DNA of 64,000 nucleotides from Macrostomum hystrix (lineage: Eukaryota; Platyhelminthes; Macrostomidae), in the NCBI GenBank assembly GCA_950097015.1, contig CATNEN010000032.1:434001-498000 (forward strand). Reading direction: 5' to 3'. The notes beneath the pieces are model-generated. The model was not told where the DNA came from, did no database searches, and saw only the letters and a program-made list of their open reading frames with translations. The stretch's first letter is position 1. Every line of letters begins with the position of its first letter. Shown here piece by piece: positions 53,165 through 64,000 of this stretch. The translations under genes and the position numbers were made by a program.

Positions 53165-56161
53165 ATGGAAGACGCAGAAATTGCTCCGGCATTGCTGAAA
53201 CAGAGAACATTTACGTCGATTGAAGACGCCTACGAAAGTGAGTGATCTACGAGAATAATCTAGAGTGATCTACGAGACTAATCTAGAGTGATCTACGAGA
53301 CTAATCTAGAGTGATCTACGAGACTAATCTAGAGTGATCTACGAGACTAATCTAGAGCGATCTACGAGACTAATCTAGAGCGATCTACGAGAATAATCTA
53401 GAGTGATCTACGAGACTAATCTAGAGCGATCTACGAGACTAATCTAGAGTGATCTAGGAGATTAATCTAGAGTGATCTACGAGACTAATCTAGAGTGATC
53501 TACGAGACTAATCTAGAGTGATCTACGAGACTAATCTAGAGTGATCTAGGAGATTAATCTAGAGTGATCTACGAGACTAATCTAGAGTGATCTACGAGAC
53601 TAATCTAGAGTGATCTACGAGACTAATCTAGAGTGATCTACCAGACTAATCTAGAGTGATCTACGAGACTAATCTAGAGTGATCAACGAGACTAATCTAG
53701 AGTGATCTACGAGACTAATCTAGAGTGATCTACGAGACTTTCAGGTGGATCCAGGAGACTAAAATCTGTCTATGAATGTCTAGAATTTCATTGAACCTAC
53801 AACCGCTTTTGAGTATTTTACGCATCAAATCAAACGAGTCAAAAGAAATAACGATTTCAAGTACTAATTACTCAGAGATACAGCAGCAGCAAGGCCAGAG
53901 TCTCCAGCAGGCCTACCTCCGCCACTGTGACAGGCTGAAGGCGGGTCTGTCCAGAGTGTGCCTGCTGCAGCTGGGTGACAGCCGAGTCCGGTTCTGCTTC
54001 TATTATCCGCAGGACAGGCAGGCGGCCGCTTTTCTCAAAGCGCTTCAGGTGAGACAGCTGCCGTGACACCTGCGTGTGATCTACCATTTATCTAACATCT
54101 ACCTACCATCTAACTACCATCTACCTACCATCTACCTACCATCTACCTACTATCTATTTACTATATATATACCATCTACCTGCCATCTATCGACCATCTA
54201 CCTACCATCTATCTATTTACTATCTAATTACCATATATCTACCATATATCTACCACCTATCGACCATATCTAATCTTCCATCTATCGACCATCTAATCTA
54301 CTATCTATCTACCATTTATCTATCATCAATCTACCATCTATCTACCATATATCTATCATTAATCTACCATCTATCTATCATATATCGACCATCTATCTAC
54401 CGTATATCTACCATCTATCTATCATCTATATACCATCTACTACAGTATTCCGGCTTTAAAATTCCAGTTAAACCGCAACCTGCTGGAGCTCAACCTCAAG
54501 GACAACGGCTTCGACTCCAAGGCAAAGCTGGCCCGTCTGGGCCGCCTGCTGGAGGACCACGGCTCCATCGCAAGTCTGGTGAGGCTTCTTCTGTCAGCTA
54601 AAAGTACAAAAACGGTCGGCAACTCACCCACCTCCTCCGCGCACCTCGCAGAATCTCAGCCGGAACCGTCTGGCTGGCGACGCCTTCGTTGCGCTGCACT
54701 CGGCGCTGAGCCTGCGGGGCGCCTCGCTAGTCAGCCTGAAACTCAGCCGCTGCGGCTTGACTGACAGCGAAGGAGCTCTTCTAGCCAGCTTTCTCACGGT
54801 ATGCTGGGACCAGACTAATTAAATTATTGAGCACAAAGCTGCTACTAGGGGTCAAGTGCTGGAGTTTAAGATTAATTTAATACTGAATTGTGAGTGGAAA
54901 TAGAATGGCAACAGAACTAGCTTGCGTAATGAAACAGAGATGCTTAAAAAACAATCAGTTTTATCTGGATCTGGGAGAATGGCAGAGCTTGAGGATCTGG
55001 GAGAATGGCAGAGCTTGAGGATCTGGGAGAATGGCAGAGCTGAGGATTTGGGAGAATGGCAGAGCTTGAGGATCTGGGAGAATGGCAGAGCTTGAGGATC
55101 TGGGAGAATGGCAGAGCTTGAGGATCTGGGAGAATGGCAGAGCTTGAGGATCTGGGAGAATGGCAGAGCTTGAGGATCTGGGAGAATGGCAGAGCTTGAG
55201 GATCTGGGAGAATGGCAGAGCTTGAGGATCTGGGAGAATGGCAGAGCTTGAGGATCTGGGAGAATGGCAGAGCTTGAGGATCTGGGAGAATGGCAGAGCT
55301 TGAGGATCTGGGAGAATGGCAGAGCTTGAGGATTTGGGAGAATGCCACGAAGAATGAGATTCTACGAGACCTGTTCCCCACCTGTTCTGTACCCAGTTCC
55401 TGTTCCCCATCTCGCAGACAGACAAACACCTGGAGCACCTGGACATCGGCGGTAACAGCCTCGGCCCGTTAACAGCCGCCGCCCTGGCCGCAGCCCTGAA
55501 GGTCAACGCCTACCTGATTGACCTGGACCTATCTTGGAATACTTTCAATAGCGTCTGCTTCGCCACCTTGGCCACTGGCTTAGCTGTGAGTAGCTTCTGT
55601 TGAGCGAGACTGCTCAATTCTAATTCCTGCTTTCACCAGCTCTGCATAGCCCCGACTGAATTGTCATCACGAAAGGCCAACTCCGAGCTGCGCCGCCTGA
55701 ACTGCAGCTGCAACGGCGCGGAAGACCGCGGACTGGCGGCCCTCCTGACCGCGGCAGCCGCCGAGACCAGCGGCCTGCGAGTGCTTGAGTTAGACAACTG
55801 CCGAGTCACTCACCTGAGCATGCCGGACCTGCTCAAGTTCATCGGAAGGCAGCCGCAGAGGCTGCACGCGATCAAGTTGAATAGGAATTTGTTTCGAGAG
55901 GCCGACCTGCTGCAGCTGCTGGCGGCGGCGGCCGCTGCTCAGCCCGAGTCGCAGCTAGCACTGCTGGAGATCAATGTGAGCTAGCACTTCGAAGGAAACT
56001 TTTATCCGGCTACTGGAATCACTCAAAATCGATTTTAAAACCCGCAGAATCTGCCTCGGAGCAAGGCCATCACAGAGGCCACCCCGACCGGACTGCGAGT
56101 CACCCTCCGGCTGGAGAAGGAGATCAAAGTGCGGATGGTCAACATGGACTCGCTGGTCTAG
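53165..56161 (+). CDS. Leucine-rich-repeat protein, ribonuclease-inhibitor-like
   Basis: Seven exons: 53,165-53,237; 53,876-54,048; 54,468-54,578; 54,652-54,798; 55,418-55,585; 55,640-55,975; 56,048-56,161. All have GT-AG borders; intron 1 is phase 1 and the rest phase 0, giving 373 residues. From about residue 80 the protein consists of 28-residue-type leucine-rich repeats with LxxLxLxxNxL cores (NLLELNLKDNGFDSKA, SLVSLKLSRCGLTDSEGALL, LEHLDIGGNSLGPLTAAALA, LIDLDLSWNTFNSV, LRVLELDNCRVT). Repeats often coincide with exons, a known pattern in this superfamily. The C-terminus leaves the repeat (LRVTLRLEKEIKVRMVNMDS). No NACHT, signal peptide or membrane segment is present, so it is probably an intracellular protein-binding scaffold. 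The exact orthologue is not recognised; ciliary or testis LRR proteins are candidates. Four of its six introns are unremarkable or short, but introns 1, 2 and 4 carry minisatellites. Confidence 0.87.
53238..53745. repeat. 23-bp minisatellite in LRR gene intron 1, starting at the donor
   Basis: About 22 copies of a unit GTGATCTACGAGACTAATCT plus AGA. The array begins within five bases of the splice donor (GAAA|GTGAGTGATCTACG). Confidence 0.95.
54070..54432. repeat. CTACCATCTAT-type repeat in LRR gene intron 2
   Basis: A degenerate 11-12-bp repeat of CTACCATCTATC with ACCATATATC and AACCATCTACC variants. It fills nearly the whole intron. Confidence 0.92.
54966..55340. repeat. 26-bp minisatellite in LRR gene intron 4
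   Basis: About 14 copies of a unit GAGGATCTGGGAGAATGGCA plus GAGCTT. Copies are nearly identical, with one 25-bp variant near 55,035. The array ends about 75 bp before exon 5. Confidence 0.96.
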
Positions 56162-56234
56162 CCTTTAGGACGAAATGACTCTTGTTATTTACTGTTTAGT
56201 AGCTAGAGAGATAAAAATATTCTCTTCTTTGCGT

Positions 56235-56820
56235 GTTGGAGTGAGGAGGATGACGGAGTGAGGTGGGTGCTGGAGTGAGGTGGGTGCTGGAGTGAGGTGG
56301 GTGCTGGAGTGAGGTCGATGCTGCAGTGGGGTGATGCTGGAGTGTAGAGGATGCTGGATTGAGGTGGGTGCTGGAGTGAGGTGGGTGCTGGAGTGAGGTG
56401 GATGCTGCAGTGAGGTGATGCTGGAGTGAGGTGGATGCTGGAGTGAGGTGGGTGCTGGAGTGAAGTGGATGCTGCAGTGAGGTGATGCTGGAGTGAGGAG
56501 GATGCTGGAGTGAGGAGGATGCTGGAGTGAGGTGGATGCTGGAGTGAGGTGGGTGCTGGAGTGAAGTGGATGCTGCAGTGAGGTGATGCTGGAGTGAGGA
56601 GGATGCTGGAGTGAGGTGGATGCTGCAGTGAGGTGATGCTGGAGTGAGGAGGATGCTGGAGTGAGGAGGATGCTGGAGTGAGGTGGGTGCTGGAGTGAGG
56701 TGGATGCTGGAGTGAGGTGATGCTGGAGTGAGGTGGGTGCTGGAGTGAGGTGGGTGCTGGAGTGAGGTGGGTTCTGGAGTGAGGTGGATGCTGGAGTGAG
56801 GTGGATGCTGGAGTGAAGCG
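56235..56820. repeat. 17-bp minisatellite GGTGCTGGAGTGAGGTG
   Basis: About 36 copies of GGTGCTGGAGTGAGGTG and GATGCTGGAGTGAGGAG-like words, some 14-15 bp long (GATGCTGCAGTGAGGT). It starts about 75 bp after the LRR gene stop codon and so lies in its 3' UTR or just beyond. Confidence 0.95.
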
Positions 56821-56839
56821 GGTGTTGAAAAGAGATTGG

Positions 56840-57357
56840 AGTGAAGGCCAGAATTCATCTGCAGATTACATATTTTATCTTTCAAACCTAATTTTTCAAA
56901 TGTGAAATTATAAGTAAAAGTGATTCGAAATCGAGAATCCTATCTTTGGTTGGCCGAATTATGGAATTTAATCCCTTTATTATATGCGAGTACTTTTAAA
57001 TACTTTGCTACTGCATGGCTTAGATGAATGTACAATAGCAATCCATACGATATAGGTACAATATACAGCTAATATATATATAATATAAATTTTACAATAG
57101 AATGTAGAATTGCTAAGCTTATGAATAGTTTATGCGCAATAAATAAGTAGATAATAAAAGTACAGTACTTTCTTTTTTATACTTCTTTTGCTACTGTTAT
57201 TCTTGCCTTACTAAAGAAAGTTTGACAAAAAATGAAATTAAAATTAAAACTTTTATTTTGTAAATAAATTCGCCGGCGTCTTTTGATGCATAATCATTTA
57301 ACAAAACAGTGTACCTCAATATCTTAGAAAATAACACCTCTGAGTTGTTGATGACCT
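56840..57357. other. AT-rich spacer between two minisatellites
   Basis: Nothing recognised beyond AT-rich sequence. Confidence 0.4.
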
Positions 57358-58290
57358 CGGTGGTAGATAATCTGGTAGAGTGGTAGATAATCTGGTAGGG
57401 TGGTAGATAATCTGGTAGGGTGGTAGATAATCTGGTAGGGTGGTAGATAATCTGGTAGGGTGGTAGATAATCTGGTAGGGTGGTAGATAATCTGGTAGGG
57501 TGGTAGATAATCTGGTAGGGTGGTAGATAATCTGGTAGGGTGGTAGATAATCTGGTAGGGTGGTAGATAATCTGGTAGGGTGGTAGATAATATTTTAGGG
57601 TGGTAGATAATCTGGTAGAGTGGTAGATAATCTGGTAGGGTGGTAGATAATCTGGTTGGGTGGTAGATAATCTGGTAGGGTGGTAGATAATATTTTAGGG
57701 TGGTAGATAATCTGCTAGGGTGGTAGATAATCTGGTAGGGTGGTAGATAATCTGGTAGGGTGGTAGATAATCTGGTAGGGTGGTAGATAATCTGGTTGGG
57801 TGGTAGATAATCTGGTAGGGTGGTAGATAATATTTTAGGGTGGTAGATAATCTGGTAGGGTGGTAGATAATCTGGTAGGGTGGAAGATAATCTGGTAGGG
57901 TGGTAGATAATCTGGTAGGGTGGTAGATAATCTGGTAGAGTGGTAGATAATCTGGTAGGGTGGTAGATAATATGGTTGGGTGGTTGATAATCTGGTAGGG
58001 TGGTAGATAATATGGTAGGGTGGTAGATAATCTGGTAGGGTGGTAGATGATTTGGTAGGGTGGTAGATAATTTTGTAGTTCGGTAGATAATCTGGTAGGG
58101 TGGTAGATAATCTGGTAGGGTGGTAGATAATCTGGTAGAGTGGTAGATGATTTGGTTGGGTGGTAGATAGTCTGGTTGGGTGGTAGATAGTCTGGTAGGG
58201 TGGTAGATAGTCTGGTAGGGTGGTAGATAATCTGGTAGAGTGGTAGATAATCTGGTAGAGTGGTAGATGATCTGGTAGGGTGGTAGATGA
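57358..58290. repeat. 20-bp minisatellite GGTGGTAGATAATCTGGTAG, ~46 copies
   Basis: The array is very regular at 20 bp per unit, so copies line up three per 60 bases. A variant with TATTTTAG appears at intervals (57,590, 57,690, 57,830). The 374-codon minus-strand frame of Tyr/Pro/Ile repeats is a by-product of the stop-free unit. Confidence 0.97.
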
Positions 58291-58299
58291 CCTGTAGAA

Positions 58300-59209
58300 T
58301 CCTGTTTGCTGACGGGACCCTCATAAAATGAAATCATCAAGTAGTGAAAGGTCCAGTAACAATTTGTGATTATGTGTAACATTCTGGCAAAGGCAAGCTC
58401 TATTGTTGCCATGCATTTATGATCCGAAGAAAACAAACACCGAAACATAACAATTCAATGGTTGTAATGAGCGCAACAAATGGAATATGCATTAAGTATA
58501 AGCATTAATTAACTGTGCAGCAACACAAACATGAAAAGAGGTGCCGTAAAAAAGAGGCAGAGAAAAAGTGCAAAAGAAACGCGAGTTCAAAGCAGTCGCT
58601 TTTTTGCGAATGTAAAAAACAGGAACTATAGTTATCAGCTGATGAATGGCAAAATTCGATCTACTGAGTATGTAAATCTATATTTTTAGCACAGCCACTA
58701 GAATCTAAAGCATAAAAATAAAATCACTATAAAGTACACGTGAGCTATGGAACTGGCTAACACTTTATATGTATCGCATAGCATCACAGTTGAAAATAAG
58801 AAGAATAATAAGCAATACGGAACAACTTGTCAATTTCTATAAAGCTAATCATAATGAAAAGTAGTCATGTCTGCTTTTGCCTACTGACGAGTACTATAAT
58901 GACGATAGAAGTAACTGTATATAAAAACGAACTAGTAAAACATGGAACACGAGAAAACATTGAGCAGTCAAGTTTCTACACTGTGAAACAGAAGTTGAAC
59001 CGAAAACTCGCAGCGACAAAAAATAGGAATAAAGTAAATAATAACTTTCGCTTCGAATGAGAAACGCACAGTGAGTCCATTCCAAACCATAGCACTTGAT
59101 ACTCGAGAACTTTCGGAGACTCCTACTTTCAGTAGAGGCTCACGTAAATAAATTATCTGTGCATTATCGTTAAATTAAGCGATCAATTGTACAATTGTAC
59201 AACTACTTA
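58300..59209. other. Spacer and probable 3' UTR of AP-1 mu
   Basis: Mixed AT-rich sequence with no supported exon. The AP-1 mu transcript on the minus strand should end in this stretch. Confidence 0.4.
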
Positions 59210-62200
59210 TCAAGTTCTAAGCTGATAGTCGCCATTCTGAGTGATGTAGCGAACCCAGGGCAGAGCTTGATAGCCGCTCTTTTCGAATACCTTCAGGTAA
59301 CGCACCTGGAATGTTGTTGCCATGCGGCCCATTTCAGTATTCTCGACTCTGAACGGTCATTTCTGAAGGCATTAGACATGAGAACTGTCATTTCTGAAGG
59401 CATCAAACATGAGAACTGTCATTTCTGAAGGCATCAAACATGAGAACTGTCATTTCTGAAGGCATCAAACATGAGAACTGTCATTTCTGAAGGCATCAGA
59501 CATGAGAACTGTCATTTCTTATGGCATCAAACATGAGAACTGTCATTTCTGAAGGCATCAAACATGAGAACTGTCATTTCTGAAGGCATCAAACATGAGA
59601 ACTGTCATTTCTTATGGCATCAAACATGAGAACTGTCATTTCTGAAGGCATCAGACATGAGAACTGTCATTTCTGAAGGCATCAGACATGAGAACTGTCA
59701 TTTCTTATGGCATCAAACATGAGAACTGTCATTTCTGAAGGCATTAGACATGAGAACTGTCATTTCTGAAGGCATCAAACATGAGAACTGTCATTTCTGA
59801 AGGCATCAAACATGAGAACTGTCATTTCTGAAGGCATCAGACATGAGAACTGTCATTTCTGAAGGCATCAGACATGAGAACTGTCATTTCTTATGGCATC
59901 AAACATGAGAACTGTCATTTCTGAAGGCATTAGACATGAGAACTGTCATTTCTGAAGGCATCAAACATGAGAACTGTCATTTCTGAAGGCATCAGACATG
60001 AGAACTGTCATTTCTTATGGCATCAAACATGAGAACTGTCATTTCTGAAGGCATCAAACATGAGAACTGTCATTTCTGAAGGCATCAAACATGAGAACTG
60101 TCATTTCTGAAGGCATTAGACATGAGAACTGTCATTTCTGAAGGCATCAAACATGAGAACTGTCATTTCTGAAGGCATCAAACATGAGAACTGTCATTTC
60201 TGAAGGCATCAAACATGAGAACTGTCATTTCTGAAGGCATCAGACATGAGAACTGTCATTTCTGAAGGCATCAGACATGAGAACTGTCACTTCTTATGGC
60301 ATCAAACATGAGAACTGTCATTTCTGAAGGCATTAGACATGAGAACTGTCATTTCTGAAGGCATCAAACATGAGAACTGTCATTTCTGAAGGCATCAAAC
60401 ATGAGAACTGTCATTTCTGAAGGCATCAGACATGAGAACTGTCATTTCTGAAGGCATCAGACATGAGAACTGTCATTTCTGAAGGCATCAAACATGAGAA
60501 CTGTCATTTCTGAAGGCATCAAACATGAGAACTGTCATTTCTGAAGGCATCAAACATGAGAACTGTCATTTCTGAAGGCATCAGACATGAGAACTGTCAT
60601 TTCTTATGGCATCAAACATGAGAACTGTCATTTCTGAAGGCATCAAACATGAGAACTGTCATTTCTGAAGGCATCAAACATGAGAACTGTCATTTCTGAA
60701 GGCATCAGACATGAGAACTGTCATTTCTTATGGCATCAAACATGAGAACTGTCATTTCTGAAGGCATCAAACATGAGAACTGTCATTTCTGAAGGCATCA
60801 AACATGAGAACTGTCATTTCTGAAGGCATCAGACATGAGAACTGTCATTTCTTATGGCATCAAACATGAGAACTGTCATTTCTGAAGGCATCAAACATGA
60901 GAACTGTCATTTCTGAAGGCATCAAACATGAGAACTGTCATTTCTGAAGGCATCAAACATGAGAACTGTCATTTCTGAAGGCATCAGACATGAGAACTGT
61001 CATTTCTGAAGGCATCAGACATGAGAACTGTCATTTCTGAAGGCATCAAACATGAGAACTGTCATTTCTGAAGGCATTAGACATGAGAACTGTCATTTCT
61101 TATGGCATCAAACATGAGAACTGTCATTTCTGAAGGCATCAAACATGAGAACTGTCATTTCTGAAGGCATCAGACATGAGAACTGTCATTTCTTATGGCA
61201 TCAGACATGAGAACTGTCATTTCTGAAGGCATCAGACATGAGAACTGTCATTTCTTATGGCATCAAACATGAGAACTGTCATTTCTGAAGGCATCAAACA
61301 TGAGAACTGTCATTTCTGAAGGCATCAGACATGAGAACTGTCATTTCTGAAGGCATCAGACATGAGAACTGTCATTTCTTATGGCATCAAACATGAGAAC
61401 TGTCATTTCTGAAGGCATTAGACATGAGAACTGTCATTTCTGAAGGCATCAAACATGAGAACTGTCATTTCTGAAGGCATTAGACATGAGAACTGTCATT
61501 TCTGAAGGCATCAAACATGAGAACTGTCATTTCTGAAGGCATCAAACATGAGAACTGTCATTTCTGAAGGCATCAGACATGAGAACTGTCATTTCTTATG
61601 GCATCAAACATGAGAACTGTCATTTCTGAAGGCATCAAACATGAGAACTGTCATTTCTGAAGGCATCAAACATGAGAACTGTCATTTCTGAAGGCATCAA
61701 ACATGAGAACTGTCATTTCTGAAGGCATCAAACATGAGAACTGTCATTTCTGAAGGCATCAAACATGAGAACTGTCATTTCTGTCAGAACTGTCAGAACT
61801 CACCTGAATTCCGGACACCGTGAAGTAGGGAATCTCGAATTTCACCGAGATCGGCGGCCTGGCCTCCAGCTCGTCCGTCTGCACGCTGGGCAGGCTAAAG
61901 TGGGCCCGCATAATGTGCTCCTTGCCGCCTGAGAAGGACTTAATGCTCCACACCACCGAGTTGGTCTCCGGCTCGTATCTGCAGCTACCGGCTGTGGTCT
62001 GCGAACGGATTTAGAGTAAACTGTGGGATATTCCTGTCTGAATGGGATTGGGGGAGAATGAGATTGAGGGAGAATGGGATTGAGAGAGAATGGGATTGAG
62101 GAAGAATGAGATTGAGGGAGAATAGGATTGTGGGAGAATGGGATTGATGGAGAATGGGATTGAGGGAGAATGGGATTGTGGGAGAATGGGATTGTGGGAG

Positions 62201-62665
62201 AATGGGATTGAGGGAGAATGGGATTGAGGGAGAATGGGATTGTGGGAGAATGGGATTGTGGGAGAATGGGATTGAGGGAGAATGGGATTGAGGGAGAATG
62301 GGATTGAGGGAGAATGGGATTGAGGAAGAATGGGATTGTGGGAGAATGGGATTTAGGGAGAATGGGATTGAGGAAGAATCGGATTGAGGGAGAATGTGTT
62401 CTGGAGAAAGCTGGATTCTGGAATATTAATTGGCTGAGGAATGTTTTGATTGAGGTGTTTCTTAAAAAGGAGAAACTTTGACCCGTGTTGGCCAATCATA
62501 TTCGAAGGCATTGCCCACGGAGAAAATTTTCTTTAAGTGAACAATAAATAGTTAAAGCAAAATTGAAAGTTTTACCTTGAATTTAGGCGTATCAACATCC
62601 AGAGGCACCGGAATGACAATCTCCACATTGTTGGCCGTGCTGCGCTGCTTAAACTGGCTCTTTGC
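59210..62665 (-). CDS. AP1M1: AP-1 clathrin adaptor complex mu subunit, C-terminal exons (partial)
   Basis: Three exons on the minus strand: 62,665 to 62,576, 61,998 to 61,804, and 59,305 to 59,210, all phase 0 with GT-AG borders, 126 residues. Earlier exons lie beyond the window. Exon order reads AKSQFKQRSTANNVEIVIPV, then VVWSIKSFSGGKEHIMRAHF and PPISVKFEIPYFTVSGIQ, then VRYLKVFEKSGYQALPWVRY and ITQNGDYQLRT, near-identical to the mu-homology domain of mu1. Mu1 sits in the AP-1 heterotetramer at the trans-Golgi and endosomes and recognises YxxPhi and, with partners, dileucine cargo. The family ends in QLRTQ or QLRTS; here it ends after QLRT. The last intron (2.5 kb) is almost all minisatellite, and another array fills the next upstream intron. 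Confidence 0.96.
59331..61785. repeat. 31-bp minisatellite in the last AP-1 mu intron, ~79 copies
   Basis: About 79 copies of a 31-bp unit (GGCATCAAACATGAGAACTG plus TCATTTCTGAA). Variants AGACATG/AAACATG and TTATGGCATC/GAAGGCATC are interspersed in a pattern suggesting higher-order blocks of several units. It reaches to within about 20 bp of the splice donor at 61,803. Confidence 0.98.
62040..62400. repeat. 17-bp minisatellite GAATGGGATTGAGGGAG in an AP-1 mu intron
   Basis: About 21 copies of GAATGGGATTGAGGGAG with TGTGG variants in the last five bases. It starts about 40 bp upstream of the acceptor of the second-last exon. Confidence 0.95.
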
Positions 62666-62696
62666 CTGTCACACAAATTCATCAAGGCAATGCCGT

Positions 62697-64000
62697 TTTG
62701 GGCATTTTGGAGCCTGAGCAACCCAATCCTGAGTATATTGGAGCCTGAGCAACCCAATCCTGAGCATTTTGGAGCCTGAGCAACCCAATCCTGAGTATTT
62801 TGGAGCCTGAGCAACCCAATCCTGAGTATTTTGGAGCCTGAGCAACCCAATCCTGAGCATTTTGGAGCCTGAGCAACCCAATCCTGAGTATTTTGGAGCC
62901 TGAGCAACCCAATCCTGAGTATTTTGGAGCCTGAGCAACCCAATCCTGAGTATTTTGGAGCCTGAGCAACCCAATCCTGAGTATTTTGGAGCCTGAGCAA
63001 CCCAATCCTGAGTATTTTGGAGCCTGAGCAACCCAATCCTGAGTATTTTGGAGCCTGAGCAACCCAATCCTGAGTATTTTGGAGCCTGAGCAACCCAATC
63101 CTGAGTATTTTGGAGCCTGAGCAACCCAATCCTGAGTATTTTGGAGCCTGAGCAACCCAATCCTGAGTATTTTGGAGCCTGAGCAACCCAATCCTGAGTA
63201 TTTTGGAGCCTGAGCAACCCAATCCTGAGTATTTTGGAGCCTGAGCAACCCAATCCTGAGTATTTTGGAGCCTGAGCAACCCAATCCTGAGTATTTTGGA
63301 GCCTGAGCAACCCAATCCTGAGTATTTTGGAGCCTGAGCAACCCAATCCTGAGCATTTTGGAGCCTGAGCAACCCAATCCTGAGTATTTTGGAGCCTGAG
63401 CAACCCAATCCTGAGCATTTTGGAGCCTGAGCAACCCAATCCTGAGTATTTTGGAGCCTGAGCAACCCAATCCTGAGTATTTTGGAGCCTGAGCAACCCA
63501 ATCCTGAGTATTTTGGAGCCTGAGCAACCCAATCCTGAGTATTTTGGAGCCTGAGCAACCCAATCCTGAGTATTTTGGAGCCTGAGCAACCCAATCCTGA
63601 GTATTTTGGAGCCTGAGCAACCCAATCCTGAGTATTTTGGAGCCTGAGCAACCCAATCCTGAGTATTTTGGAGCCTGAGCAACCCAATCCTGAGTATTTT
63701 GGAGCCTGAGCAACCCAATCCTGAGTATTTTGGAGCCTGAGCAACCCAATCCTGAGTATTTTGGAGCCTGAGCAACCCAATCCTGAGTATTTTGGAGCCT
63801 GAGCAACCCAATCCTGAGTATTTTGGAGCCTGAGCAACCCAATCCTGAGTATTTTGGAGCCTGAGCAACCCAATCCTGAGTATTTTGGAGCCTGAGCAAC
63901 CCAATCCTGAGTATTTTGGAGCCTGAGCAACCCAATCCTGAGTATTTTGGAGCCTGAGCAACCCAATCCTGAGTATTTTGGAGCCTGAGCAACCCAATCC
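62697..64000. repeat. 31-bp minisatellite in an AP-1 mu intron, continuing past the window
   Basis: At least 41 copies of a 31-bp unit (GAGTATTTTGGAGCCTGAGC plus AACCCAATCCT), with GAGCATTTTG variants clustered near the ends. The unit is stop-free in all three minus-strand frames, giving open frames of 436-464 codons that are not genes. It starts about 30 bp beyond the exon acceptor at 62,665. Confidence 0.98.

Noticed and set aside
57324..58448. 374-codon minus-strand frame rich in Tyr, Pro and Ile
   Set aside because: Repeat by-product of the 20-bp array; no gene signals.
59331..61785. CRISPR-like regular repeat
   Set aside because: Units are directly tandem without unique spacers, in a eukaryotic intron with GT-AG exons on both sides. 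It is a minisatellite.
62572..63997. Minus-strand open frames of 436-464 codons (SGSKILRIGLL-type repeats)
   Set aside because: Generated by a 31-bp repeat that is stop-free in all three frames, inside an AP-1 mu intron.

Overview
The window is metazoan nuclear DNA: protein genes are split by short GT-AG introns, exons are GC-rich, spacers are AT-rich, and several genes belong to animal or ciliated-cell families (a Bsx/bsh homeobox gene, CFAP36, a CCDC42/CFAP73 coiled-coil gene, AP-1 mu, PLAC8, C-type lectin-like, LIM). The compact introns and very high minisatellite load suggest a small-bodied invertebrate, perhaps a spiralian such as a flatworm. That placement is an inference; nothing in the sequence fixes the phylum.

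Layout. 1-9,300: gene-poor, with polypyrimidine/polypurine satellites and a 41-nt near-perfect palindrome. 9,311-11,349 (+): a three-exon two-pass membrane protein with a tRNA-derived SINE in intron 1. 11,890-19,180: simple arrays (16-bp minisatellite at 13.1-14.65 kb, a GTTA tract at 18 kb) and the GC-richer upstream flank of the homeobox gene. 19,390-22,785 (+): bsh/Bsx, two exons, with a roughly 47-bp minisatellite running directly into the homeobox exon, its last copy forming the splice acceptor. 23,599-24,559: a hAT-type MITE with an 8-bp target duplication. 25,328-27,890 (+): CFAP36, six exons. 29,625-30,455 (+): a secreted C-type-lectin-like gene. 31,021-35,076 (-): a damaged Ty3/gypsy element. 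35,453-37,688 (+): a LIM-type zinc-binding gene with a long 13-residue Lys/Ala/Pro repeat tail. 38,433-40,008 (-): CCDC42/CFAP73 family. 41,687-50,497 (+): a complete, apparently recent Ty3/gypsy element. 51,868-52,519 (-): PLAC8 family. 53,165-56,161 (+): a seven-exon leucine-rich-repeat protein. 59,210-62,665 (-): the 3' end of AP-1 mu, continuing beyond the window.

Two signals stand out. First, the intact retrotransposon has 738-bp LTRs that look identical, a 4-bp target duplication, a tRNA-Leu-type primer binding site (PBS), a GGGAAAC slippery heptamer directly before the gag stop, an open pol frame, and a 390-codon third ORF in the env position with its own TATA box and no family I recognise. 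The damaged element carries the same heptamer and PBS type. Second, minisatellites repeatedly touch splice sites; in bsh every array copy looks like a 3' splice site just upstream of the homeobox exon.

The genes do not form one pathway. CFAP36 and the CCDC42/CFAP73 gene are both ciliary, about 11 kb apart on opposite strands. Coordinates of multi-exon genes are CDS spans; exon limits are in each evidence text and rest on splice consensus plus phase agreement.
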